From Cryptomeria japonica (taxonomy: Eukaryota; Streptophyta; Pinopsida; Cupressales; Cupressaceae): a stretch of 64,000 nt of DNA. The position numbers and the translations under genes were made by a program. A model generated the notes under the pieces. The model was not told where the DNA came from, made no database searches, and was given only the letters and a program-made list of their open reading frames with translations. This document shows, in pieces, positions 46,574 to 57,857 of this stretch (its first letter is position 1; every line of letters starts with the position of its first letter). Where the stretch lies: contig NC_081410.1 of the NCBI RefSeq assembly GCF_030272615.1, forward strand, positions 122,468,640 through 122,532,639. Direction: 5' to 3'.

Positions 46574-46960
46574 TCAATAGAAACTTTCAGTGATGAAAGG
46601 AACAAAGTCCTCGTTGATGTTTTGCTCTGGCGTTGGTGGTTCTGGTCTAGGTGTGTTATATGTGATGCATTCGTCGGGCAGGAATGCTGGATTGATTTTT
46701 CCTCCGCGGTTTATCTTTTGATTAAAAGCAGACTTTTGACAGTATGCTCTTGTTTTCAGGGGTTCTTTGTCAAATTCGCTGGATTTGTTTTGGATATAAC
46801 GTTTGACGTGATGAAGAAAAACCCGATGAGATTTGAAGAGTTGACGATTGATGTATAAAAATTTATTTCTCTTGATAAATTTGGAAAAGCTTGGTTGTTG
46901 TTTCTTTAACGTGATGTTGCGATAGAGGTTCTTCTTTCTCAGAATAAGGTGATTAGTCAT
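46574..46960 (-). CDS. Small basic leader ORF upstream of gag, intact in B
   Basis: 128 residues from ATG 46960 to TGA 46574; the gag ATG follows one base later in another frame, suggesting re-initiation or coupled translation. The N-terminal 70 residues are strongly basic (LRKKNLYRNITLKKQQ, KFIKRNKF, FLHHVKRYIQNK), and the end is Pro/Glu-rich (PRPEPPTPEQNINEDF). No known domain recognised; RNA or nucleic-acid binding is a guess from charge. In the first 67 codons I count about 13 silent against 6 amino-acid changes relative to A, as expected for protein-level selection. Confidence 0.72.
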   Translation of the reverse strand: MTNHLILRKKNLYRNITLKKQQPSFSKFIKRNKFLYINRQLFKSHRVFLHHVKRYIQNKSSEFDKEPLKTRAYCQKSAFNQKINRGGKINPAFLPDECITYNTPRPEPPTPEQNINEDFVPFITESFY

Positions 46961-47429
46961 GCATGAGTGATCAATGATTTCCTTTGATTGATTTGGATTC
47001 AGTTGATTCTTGTTTCGAAAATTTCAAATTTTACTTTATCAGAATGAAGGTTTAGCTATCCCTTCACGATAAAGCGTGCCAAATGATATGGATAAGAGTT
47101 TCCCGATCTGGAAACTGAATTTGACAATTTGGAAAATTTCTAGACAAGTGTTTTTGAGATGAGATCCGTAAGATATTTAAAGGATTGAATTGATACTGAT
47201 GATGACAAGTTTCCGGATTATGATAGAAAAGACGTCCTCTAATGCTTGATTCGTTTTCAGATCTGGACAACCTTGTTTGACGCAAATTTGACTTGAAAAA
47301 TAGTTTTATGGATTGTTTTTGTCACTCTGGTTTGATGAAAGACGTGTTTTGATGAAAAACTGTGTTTGAAATATTTTTGAGATTTTCAAAAATTTTGGTT
47401 TTTTTCAACTCTCTGTTTTTCTCCTTTTT

Positions 47430-48195
47430 CTCACGCGCTAAAACAGGTGTTCGATGCGCTAGCAAATTTTCTCAATGCGCTAAGAATATTTACCTACGCG
47501 CTACTCTGCCCCTGGTTACACGCTAAACAATTGATTCTGGAAAATTTTGTGTGGTTGACTGTGAAATATGTACGCGCTAAACTGTATTTTCCACGCGCTA
47601 CCTGGTTTGGATAATGCGCTAAAACAGAGTTTCAACGCGCTAAGCTGCTTGTTACACGCGCTAAAACAGACTTTTTTGAAATTTGTTGTGAAGTTTTACT
47701 GAGAATTACGCGTTAGACTGTGACCTTGACGCGCTAACTGGTTTGGCTAATGTGCTAAACCAGAGTTTCAACGCGCTAAAATGTTTGTTACACGCGCTAA
47801 AACAGACTTTTTTTGAAATTTGTTGTGAAGTTTTACTGAGAATTACGCGCTAGACTGTGACCTTGACGCGCTAACTGGTTTGGCTAATGCGCTAAAACAG
47901 AGTTTCAATGCGCTAAAATGTTTGTTACACGCGCTAAAACAGACTTGTTTGTTGTGAAGTTTTTGGAAATTTTACGCGCTACACTGTGATTTTTAAGCAC
48001 TATATATTTCTGTTGCTGCGTTAAAATATTCCTAACACGCGCTATGATATGTTTTGCACGCGCTAAAATATTTGGTCTCTGTTTTACTTTCAGTTAAAAC
48101 GCTACTGTTTTTGTTGGACGCGCTATTTTGTTCTTTAGATGCGCTAAAATAACTGTTTGACGCGCTAATTTGTTGTTCCTACGCGTTACACTGCC
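47430..48195 (-). repeat. Phased GCGCTA array, B leader, second
   Basis: Dozens of ACGCGCTA/ATGCGCTA words on the plus strand (TAGCGCGT on the sense strand), mostly 21 bp apart from 47432. A 100-bp block within it (about 47640-47740) is also tandemly repeated twice more, up to 47960. Confidence 0.88.
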
Positions 48196-49379
48196 TTGAT
48201 TTTTTTTCTTTTGGTGTCTTTGTGATGTTTTTGATTTTTGTTGAGAGAATTTTTAAGTAGGATGGATGATTTTCTGAAATACAAAATGTAAACACGGCAC
48301 ACAAAGTACAATTATTTCACTTAATCTAACATAAAGTGTATGTTCTGTCGAGGATGTTTTCGAATCCCCAATGTTTTAACAGGTTGGATACAAAATAAAC
48401 ACTTCAGAAAGACTCTTTATTCAAGGGTCATAAGCAACATCATAGCTCACTAGTCTCGATACTCCGTCAGCTCAAACAGTCGTATCACCCCCTAGAGGGC
48501 GCCCGTTTTTTTGCCTTTTGCCAGAAGTTAACCCAAAGTGAATTGCTTCACAGTTGAGTAGTTATCTTGGGAGATATATGGTGAGTAATCTTGTGGGTGG
48601 ATTCTTCCCCACCCTTGCACTATGATGTTACAAATGTTTGGATACTGACTCAGCTCAAAGTTTCTAATGCTAAGGTTCTTAATCAGGCTTCCTGTTCGGC
48701 CGTCAGTGATAAACTCCCTCAGGAGGCTTCCCAACTTTTAGAACAAAGGCTTTACGTATCTCAAGGATACTGGGGGAAGGCTAATCGCTGCGCGCAACCG
48801 TTGAAAAGGACTTTCGTCACTTTCCACATTTGATTATAGTGGGTTGGAATTCTTGGCGTCAAAGTCGTTCCCCACTTAGGTCGTTCCCTTCACACCGGCC
48901 ATAAACGGCTTTAAGAGTTGAGTGCAACTCCTCGGGAAGGCAGGCCTGCTAAAGGATTTATTGCTTGAATAAAAGAAAGCATAAGAGTGGTTTGGCTTTT
49001 TGGTCACCCAGTTAAGGGGAGAGTATATACCTTCCACTTTCGATACACAGCAGATAAGTTGTTCTTTTTAGCCTTCAAGACAATGGTTTGCTAACCTCTA
49101 TTTGGAGATGTTGCTCCAACCAGCATGGTGTTCTTTTTAACCCTTTATAGCAATGATTATTTAATCTATGGAAAATAGATTGTCAACAAAGCAAATTTCG
49201 ATTTTCGAGGTCAACGAAAAGAAAAAAAACGTTTTGCTTGTAAAACAAATCTCCTCGCTTTTCCTGTAAGAAATTTGTTAAAAATCCTACAACAGAAATC
49301 GGTTAGTTTGTTTCGGGGGACTTCCACAAGTCTAAAATTATTTATTCGGTTACACAATCTTTTTGTTGGTTTTGTTTTT

Positions 49380-49945
49380 GATGTGCTACAGAACAAACTG
49401 TACGCGCTACAATATAAGGAGGATGCGCTACTGTCCCGTTTGCATGCGCTATTCTGTTTCCCGGAAGCGCTACTCTGTGGCTTTGATGCGCTAATTTATG
49501 GTCTAGTTTTTCAGCGGCCTGTTTTTCGAGAATTTTGGAATTTAATGCGCTAACTGTCCGTTCGGATGCGCTGGAAGATTTAGTCTAAGCGCTTGTATAT
49601 TGGGCCGATGCGCTAATCTGTCAGGTAGAAGCGTTGATCTGTGTTTCGGTTTTTCTCGGAAAATGGTGAATTTCTATGCGCTAACTGTCCACTGAGACGC
49701 GCTAGTATATGCAGGTGAAGCGCTAAATCTGTGGGTATATGCACTAATCTGTCATGTAGAAGCGCTAATCTGTGTTTCGCCGGCATCGACACCTACAGGA
49801 AAATATGTTAAATAGTATCATGCGCTAAGGAACAGTTTTAACGCGCTAAGACAGAAAGCACACGCGCTAAACAGTAGGCTAGAAGCGCTAAACTGTTAGG
49901 CAGATGCGCTAAAATATGTCTTTGACGCGCTAATTCTAGTTTCCC
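49380..49945 (-). repeat. Phased GCGCTA array, B leader, first
   Basis: From about 49398 the words ACGCGCTA, ATGCGCTA, ATGCGCTA, AAGCGCTA, ATGCGCTA follow at exact 21-bp steps. Sense strand reads TAGCGCAT. Located about 60-600 bases after the primer site, as in A. Confidence 0.88.
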
Positions 49946-49999
49946 GCGTACCTGCAAAACTCTTCAAATTCAAAAAACGATAGGTTATTGGGGTGCGTG

Positions 50000-50017
50000 C
50001 CCCACGGTGGGTGCCAA
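50000..50017 (-). other. Primer binding site of B, tRNA-Lys type
   Basis: Minus strand TGGCACCCACCGTGGGGC, one change from the site in A (G to A at the fifth base). Confidence 0.85.
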
Positions 50018-50021
50018 AAAT

Positions 50022-51488
50022 GTACGTGGGAAAAATGGGTTGTTAGAATTTAAAATGTGAAAAATACGTAAAATACCAATCCACACACACACACAGGACT
50101 TCTTGATGCAAGCTATGGAGTAACGATGCATTACTCAGCTTCCCAAGGAGGGTCCCATGGTTCTCTATCTCACAATGTCCCTCAAACCAATGTTTTGCTC
50201 TCAGATTACTGAGCAAAATGGTTTAGGGATGGCAAATATGAGAACGAGAGAGATTTTAACTGTTTTTAATATGAGATGTGTTATAAGCTAGATGAGATGC
50301 TAGAAATGCAATAAACTAAATGATAAGATGACGAGGTTAGTATGGATACTATCCTAGCATACTATATTTAATCTATGATTGAGCTAAAATGATAAATAAA
50401 CTACTTTAGCATGCATATTCATGATTAATTCTGATCTAAAAGAGGCTAAATGAGGAGCATATATAAAATGAAAGCTTGAAACAATTTGAGCATAAGTGTG
50501 ATGCTTCAAATTTTAAAGATGATTGTTTAAAATGGAGGAATGAGAGCTCTATTTATAGCACAAACAGGGCAATAGATGGTCAAGATTGAAAGGTTTAATC
50601 AAGGGCCAAGTTTGAAAGTTGGGGATCCATGTGCACAATTTGCACCAATGAAATGGTGACAAATGTCCACACCAGATTGGGTTGAAAGAAGAGGTTGGAG
50701 GCATTAAAGGCCTGAGGAGACCTCATGGTTATCTAAAGGCTAAGGGTCAAGTCTAAGTTAGGTTTACCCACTGAATTAGGATCTAATCCAAGGATAAACC
50801 TTTGTGCAAATGATTAAGAGATAATCATGGTCAAAGCATTAATGACCTGATGAGACCCTTGGGTTGGGTAGAGGTTGAGTCAAAACAAATGTTTTAACCA
50901 TGTGGGAGGGTTTGAAATAACCATTAATGGTTATTGGAGACTTTGGGGATTAAGTGGTTGAAGGTTGGAAGCTTTCAATGGTTTTCAAAGACTTTAAGGG
51001 TTTTGGTGGTTGAAGGTTGAAAACCTTCAATGGTTATCCAAGACTTTGGGCCATTTGAGAAGTGACCTCCCTTTGCTTAGGGATGTGACAAAGTTTAGAG
51101 GGGGGTTATGTTAATTAGAATCGATTAGAAGATTCTAGAAGGGTTTAGGAAGGGGTTTGGGATTTTGCAAGTGGATGGGGGGGATAATAGGATTTAATTG
51201 AATTATTTGATTTTCATTCAATTTGGTTGTAATTAAATAAATTTGATTTATTCAATTTAGGATAACTATTTAATTAAATTTGAATTTAATTAAAAGTGGC
51301 TAGGGGGATTTAATTGAATAAAAATGATTTATTCATTAAATGGTATAGTGAATTTTATTTAAATAAATTGAGTAATTTACTTAATAAAATAGAAGAATGT
51401 GGATAATTTAATTAAATTGGATTTAATTAAATAGAGAAATGAACATAAAATATTCATTTAGGAATATGGTCATTTTTATATGTCTACA
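50022..51488 (-). repeat. 5' LTR of element B
   Basis: 1467 bp; differs from the 3' LTR by one C/T, one A/G and one T of run length as far as I can see. On the minus strand CTATAAATAGAGCTC, near 50560, is a good TATA box. Confidence 0.95.
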
Positions 51489-51497
51489 ACACCAACA

Positions 51498-51509
51498 CCC
51501 CCCCTTAAG
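51498..51509 (-). other. Polypurine tract of copia E
   Basis: Minus strand CTTAAGGGGGGG directly before the LTR start TGTT. The same 12 bases precede the LTRs of C, although the elements are otherwise different. Confidence 0.85.
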
Positions 51510-51816
51510 TGCAACTTAGGGGAATGAAGACTCAAGTCAATAATGCAAGATGGGTTCCAGCAATGAGGTCATGATACATAACCATGTAAAATATGCAAAT
51601 GCAAGCAAACCTATGCAATGCAATCTCTCACAAATGGAGAAAGGGAGAAAACCTAGTGGGGAAAAACTCCACCCCCAAAGAGAGATAAATGTACAAAAAG
51701 ACTCTCAAAGAAGGACAAAACTTCAAAGAGGAAAAGTTCCCCCCATAAGAGAGGGAGGAGAAGTCAGCTGACCCCGCTAATGAAGCATCCTACACCCCTA
51801 AGAGAGCTCGCAATTG
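51510..51816 (-). other. 3' untranslated part of copia E
   Basis: About 300 bp between the pol stop and the purine tract; no gene seen. Confidence 0.6.
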
Positions 51817-54800
51817 CTAGTACTTAATTTCAGTGAAGGGTTCGGTGAATATATCTGCAATCTGCTTCATTATAGGACAATACTGCAAATCAATGACCTG
51901 CTCCTGAATCAGCTCCCGAATGTAGTGCATATGAATCTCGATGTGTTTGGTCCGCTGATGTTGGACTGGGTTCCTCAAGATTGCAATAGCACTCTAATTG
52001 ACACAATGCAAAATTGTCAGCCGTGGAGTGGAGAACCCAAACTCTTTGAGAATATGTTGAAGCCAAATAGTCTCAGTCGTTGCATTAATAGCCCCTCGAT
52101 ACTCAGCCTTAGTCGAAGAGAGAGCAATATCATGCTGCATCTTGCTCTGCCAATAAATGGGGCCCAACCCAAGGTAGAATTCATAAACGGAAGTAGACTT
52201 ATGATCATCAAGATCGCCAACCCAATTAGAGTCTATGTATCCAACCAAGTGAAGTCTTGTGCTTGTTGCATAGTGAATCCCATAATGATGTGTACCCTCG
52301 ATGTAGTGTAGGATACATTTGGCGACTTTCCAATGAAGCTCATGCGGTTCCTGCATAAAGCGAGAAACCATGCCAACTACAAATGAAATGTTAGGGCATG
52401 TGTGAGTCAAGTAAATGAAACTACCCACAAGCTGACAATACAATGTGGCATCAACTGATGGAGAAGAGCACTTAGCCTCAAGGTTGACTCCTGAAAGAAA
52501 GAGAGTCAATGCAGGCTTACAATTAGTCATATGAAAGCGTGCAAGTAGATCAAGAGAATACTTAGGCTGCGAAAGTGTAATCCTAGAAGGTGATTGTGAA
52601 ATCTCTATCCTAAGAAAATAGTGCAAAAGACCCAAGTTAGTCATAGAAAATTTGTCATGCAAAGCAGATTTGACACTGCTAATGATGGATGAGGTGCTCC
52701 CTGTAATGATCAAATCATCAACATAGAGCACAAGTCTAAAGTGTGAGTCATCCTGTCACAAAATCTAGACATTCGGATTGGAATGACACCTGGTTAACCC
52801 TGTTGAGAGAAGGAAGGAATCGATCTTGGTGTACAAAGCCCTAGGGGCCTGCTTAAGGCCATAGAGAGATTTCCTCAATCAACAAACCAATGAAAAATCC
52901 TGGATGAAACCCTGTGGCTGCTCCATATATATCTCCTCATCATGATCCCCATGAAGAAAAGCACTTTTCACATCCATTGGATGGACAACCCAACCATGAG
53001 AAGCTGCAATAGCAAGTGTCAAGCGAATGGAGTTCATCTTGGCTACGGACACGAAGGTCTCAGTATAGTCAACACCTGGAACCTGTGAGAAACCTTCCGC
53101 AACAAGATGAGCCTTATACTTATCCACACTACCATTTGCTGCAAACTTGGTTCGATAGATCCACTTACATCAAACCATCTTTCTCCCCTTAGGGAAAGGG
53201 ACTAACTCCCAAGTGTTGTTCCTCATAGAGGAACTATACTCTTCCTCCATAGCTTGGTCCCACTTAGGAACCCTTGATGCTTCCTGAAATATCTGTGGAT
53301 TGGAAGCGATAGCAATGTATGCATGTGGAAGGTCCTGATGTTGTGAATGAGTCCTCCGTGTATCTGAAGAATCCCCAACAAGAGAACCTGTCGACTCAAG
53401 TGTATGTCGAGCCCAACGAGGTCTAGGTGGAGGTGGAGGTGGAGGACAAGGCTCCTCAACTGCTAGTGAACCTTGCGGAGGTGTAACCCTGTGAGTCGGA
53501 GTTGAAGGAGTCTCATCATCTAAATCACTCTCATCACTATCCACTATGGAGGAAGGTGGAGGAGGAATTGAGGCAAAGCTAGGAGATCTTTCCTCAAAAT
53601 GAACAGTCCTATCAATTAACACCTCATGTGTCTCTGGATACATCAATCGATATACCTTTACACCCTCGGGATATCCAACAAAAATACAAGGCCTACTCTG
53701 AGGTTCCAGTGCCTTGCATTTCTGCAGAGGAATGCGAACCCATGCTGGACACCTAAAGACTTTGAAATGTCTCACAATCGATTTCCTACCAACACAAGCC
53801 TCAAAAGGAGTGATACCCTTCAAATCTTTGTGAGGAACCCGATTTTGGATGTGTGTAGCACAACTGATAGCCTCTGCCCAAAAGGCGAGATAAAGAGAAC
53901 GTGCATGTATCATACAGCTAGCCATTTCCTTGAGAATTCTATTCTTTCTTTCTGTGACTCCATTCTACTGTGGCATGTAGGCAACTGAATGTTGAAGATC
54001 AATCCCCTCAAATGTACAAAAATCCTCTAGTCTTTTATTCACATATTCCCTTCCATTATTTGTGTGAAGAATCTTGACCACTTTCTCTAATTATTTCTCC
54101 ACATGAGGCTTGAAGGCTAGAAATCTGTCAAACACTTCACTCTTATGAACAAGAAAATAGACCCAAGTGAAGTGGGAGTAGTCAACAATGAAGGTGAGGA
54201 CATAGCAGGCTCTAATAAATGAAGGTGATGGAAATGGACCTGCTACATCATTGTGAAAAAGTTGAGGAACTTCCAGAGCTTTCCAAGCTTTCCCCTTATC
54301 AAACTTCTCCTTGGGATGCTTGCCCATGGAACATCTTGAACATACACCCTCTGAAAAATTTATTCGAGGTAGACCTGTGACCATGTCTTTAATGCTAAGT
54401 TGCTGAAGATAATGGTAGTTGAGGTGACCAAACCACTCATGCCATAGCTTACTTTCTGAATTTGAATGAGTAAGCAAGGCCATAGAAGGAGATCTTGGCA
54501 CAAAGTGGGAGAATGAATAAAGCCTTGAAATGTTAATGACTTGTCCCACTGCTACCAAGGGATCATTATCAAGTTCTTTTACCACAACTGAATCAGGTGT
54601 AAACTCAACCTTTTTCCCATTCTCATAGTGAGTGATTTGGTAGATAGAGAGAAGATTGGTAGACAAGTTAGGAACATAAAGAACATGCTCAAATTTTCTA
54701 TCATCCATGGCAACCAAACCTTTCCCTTCTACCTCAACTTGTGTATCATCACCTATGTAAATGTGAGGTACCTTAGATGGCTCTAATGAAGAAAACTGCA

Positions 54801-55818
54801 CTTTTGTAAAACCCATGTGATAATGTGATAAGAGGCACTCGAGTCAAGTATCCACTGCTGTGAAGAACCTGTTGTAGCCACAAATGCTTGCCCTTTTCCC
54901 TTAGAATGTGACGAAGTGGAAGGAGATGATTCCTTCTTGTTGTAGGCGGATGACAAATTGATGTTGTTCTTCTTAAGGAGATTTGTCAACTCATCAACTT
55001 TCTTAGTGTGGCATCGATGCTCATCATGACCATACTTCTTGCAATAAGCACAAGTTGGTTTTTCCTTCTTAGGTGTATTCTCATTCTTGGAAGAGGGTGA
55101 AAAATCACCTTGTGATGGAGAGGATGATTGCCCTTTTTCCTGTTGTGGCTTTGACTTAGATTGCTTCTTCTTCTTATTGGAATCTTTGCCTTGACTCCCT
55201 TGATTCCCTTGATTAGCCACCAAATCCTTGGACTTTGAAGACTTGAGAATCCCCATGTTCAACAACTTAGATTGTTCCAACATCAACATTTCTGTGAAAG
55301 CATCAAATGAAGGCATAGTGTAGAAACTCCCCACTATCAAGCAATGGGTTTGGAAGCTAGAAACAAATGTTGCATATTCGGATGGAAGCTTGTCCAACAA
55401 GTTGAATATCAATTGAGCATCCTTTTTGTCAATTCCACAATCCTTAAGATTTGCTCTCAACTCATTTGCCTTGGTGACATAATCTTGGATTGTATCAATA
55501 CTCTTGGGATCCAAGTTTGTGAGCTCATTGGACCAATCTTGTAGCCTTTTATTTCATCAACTTGACCATACAATTTCTGAAAGATATCCCAAGCCTCTTT
55601 GATTGTTGTACACTTCTCAATGTGAAAAATGAGGTCATTTGATACATACTTACGCAAAGTGCCAAGAGCCATGAAATTTTTAGTGAGACATTCTAATTGT
55701 GAATTAGGATCAGCCTTAGGATCTACTGGTACTATTATTATTCCATCTATGGAATGTGTGAGTCCTTTTTCCATTAGTTTGCTCCATGCTTTTATTTTCC
55801 AAGATGCATAGTTACAAA
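51817..55818 (-). pseudogene. gag-pol of copia E
   Basis: Gag from YASWKIKAWSKLMEKG (55818); a 39-bp deletion relative to D removed the start codon. A 2-base insertion near 55535 and a 1-base change near 54800 shift the frame twice. Zinc knuckle CAYCKKYGHDEHRC (about 55040). The protease motif is LDSSAS where D has LDSGAS. GAG-pre-integrase (LWHEWFGHLNYHYLQQL) and integrase core follow, with TNNG in place of TDNG at the second acidic residue, stops at about 54089 and 53970, then NRVPHKDLKGITPFEA. RT: AHLVAEGFSQVPGVDYTETF and YVDD (52714-52725). RNase H: WQSKMQHDIALSSTKAEYRG. Stop at 51817. Further stops near 53167, 52877 and 52770. Not functional. Confidence 0.92.
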
Positions 55819-57392
55819 ATGAAAGAGCACAAGGAAAGAGAGTTACAATCACAAAAGACACCCCCCCTCCTCCTCCCCCCCCTAAATTCACTCAATCAAA
55901 GAACCCCCCCAAAAAAGATGATTTGGCACTTTATACTTAGTGCATGTACAATGGGCCACTTACAAAAATGGCAAAGTGGACTTATGATTTCAACTTTACA
56001 ACTACCTCAAATAGGCCAAAGGAAACTCAAACTGATAATGCAAGAGATCTAAGCTAAGATCCAAGCAAATTACAAGTACCAAGTAAGACAAAAAAGACCA
56101 ATTTTTGAAAGTAAAATATCCACTCAAAATATCTACAAACTGATGACAGATTATGAAAGTAGACCAAAAAAAATATGCACTTACAAAAAAAAAGGCACCT
56201 GAAAAGGAGGTCATATGAGCCCAAACGAAGCCTTTGAAGTTGCAAAATTGAGGATTGGACAAGTACAACTGAGAGTATTTGAATATTCTGGAAAAAATGT
56301 TCACCAAAATCATAAAATAACCACACTACTATGGAGAGCACAAAAAATTATCCCAAATCAAAAAAAATTGCACCCAAAAGGAGCAAAATTGAGCAAGTTA
56401 CGAGCCTTCAAAGTTGACCCAAAAAATCAAACTGCTCAATGGTGAGGGGTCTAAAATTTTGAAAAAAGGTGCTAACACAGGCTGATGTTAAGAATTCGCT
56501 ATGTTAAATTTGACGGTCGTCCAATCATCACAAAATTGTCATACCTCCTTGTCGACCGTACAGATAGGGTGATGTGGCATGTTGACTGAGTGTACGACAG
56601 ATGAGGTGTCATTGTGCAGACTGATGACTGTGTGCTAACGTGGCAAAGACAGTGTGGCAGGTGACTTGGATCGCTGATTGGGCAACCCCTATGCCTGTGT
56701 AGCCTGCTGAATGTGTGCCAATTGGGCGCTGACATGGGGGAGAGTTGGCAGGGCCTCGACTGTTGTGGAGGTGGGGTGGCGCCACATGGTGTGGGCTTGC
56801 AAGTCATCAGAGGAGGAGCGACCGGTGGTAGCAAGGGCCGGAAGCGGGGTCGGGAACAAAGCAGGGGTAGTCGACGGTCGGGGAGGCTGCGGCAGCTTCC
56901 TGGGTTGGAGGTCGTCAGCGGTGAAAGAAGCAATCGCTGGCGGGAGTCGGAGATCGCCAAGTGACAGACGATAGGTATGGAGCATGGTTCCCTGCAGACT
57001 GTGCAGGGTATGGAGCATGGGTCGGGTGGGGTAATGCCCCCCCCGACAATAATACTATTTTATTTTATTTTTTTGAAAAAACTTTTGAATATATAAAAAA
57101 AAAATTTGCGAAATAAATGAGAAGCATTTTTGCAGAAAATAAAATATTATATATATTTTTTTAAAAAAATCCATACGATATTACCCAAATAGGCGAAATT
57201 TTTCCTCCAAGCCTGAAAATCAACTTCCTCCAAAATAAGTCGAGTTTATACTCAATTTTTATGGAAATGGCCACTTGGATGCAATGGTGAGGTCAAAAAC
57301 GCTATAGGATGCCTCGAAAATGCGCGGTACCTCATATCCAAAATTAAAGGCCTTCCAAGCCGTCTCCCAAAACCAATCAATGAACCCCAATG
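55819..57392 (-). other. Leader of copia E
   Basis: Aligns with D's leader. GC-rich middle (56580-57020), C runs near 55862-55880 and 57038. No reading frame is preserved between D and E, so no gene is claimed. Confidence 0.65.
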
Positions 57393-57404
57393 GCTCTAAT
57401 ACCA
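57393..57404 (-). other. Primer binding site of copia E
   Basis: Minus strand TGGTATTAGAGC, 11 of 12 to the initiator tRNA-Met site. Confidence 0.85.
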
Positions 57405-57857
57405 TGTGAGATTTTGCCAAGATCAAGAGCACAATGAAAAGCAAACAAAAGAGAGACAATAGTTTGACAAGAACAAACTGTATTATCATCAATATGCAAA
57501 AGTGATCAACTGGATTAACCAATACAATGAATATGGGCCTGCTTATATAGCCAAGGCCAAATGGATATGTGAGCACACAATCATGACATGTTGCCCAATG
57601 AGAAACACAGGTAGGTAAGAAAAAGTAGGGGTAGGTAGGATAAATAATATAATATTCCACAAGAGGTGGATCACCCACCGAATGTGAAATGTAACAACAA
57701 AATAAGACCACAAAGGTGAAATTTCTCCTACAAGCATCATCCCTATGCGCACACTTCCCTATGTGTCTCATATCTAAACTACGATGAGATGAATTATTCT
57801 AAGTCAACTTAAGTAAAGTGTAATTATATCCTATAAGAATAAATAATTGCACCATCA
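57405..57857 (-). repeat. 5' LTR of copia E
   Basis: 453 bp; the minus strand begins TGATGGTGCAATT (mutated from TGTTGGTGTAATT in the shared LTR) and ends CTCACA. Several substitutions separate it from 28992-29439, so this pair is older than B. Confidence 0.88.

Larger units (their letters stand above)
46961..49999 (-). other. Leader (5' UTR) of element B
   Basis: 3.0 kb without a credible ORF. It holds two motif arrays and the core shared with A (48410-49140). Confidence 0.75.
29440..51488 (-). mobile_element. Element B: young Tat-lineage Ty3/gypsy retrotransposon with antisense PMD gene
   Basis: 22.0 kb including nested element C (3.3 kb). Minus strand: 5' LTR 50022-51488, tRNA-Lys primer site 50000-50017, leader, basic ORF, gag-pol, antisense PMD unit, polypurine tract, 3' LTR 29440-30907. 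Perfect target duplication ACACC (29435-29439 and 51489-51493). I saw only three LTR differences (two substitutions and one base of length), so insertion is recent. It is related to A but has about 3 kb more 3' of pol. Confidence 0.95.
51494..57857 (-). mobile_element. Copia element E (nearly full length, decayed)
   Basis: 5' LTR 57405-57857, primer site 57393-57404, leader, gag-pol, purine tract 51498-51509. Its 3' LTR is the LTR now split by B (AACA at 51494-51497 plus 28992-29439). The order Gag-protease-integrase-RT-RNase H is that of Ty1/copia. Confidence 0.9.
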
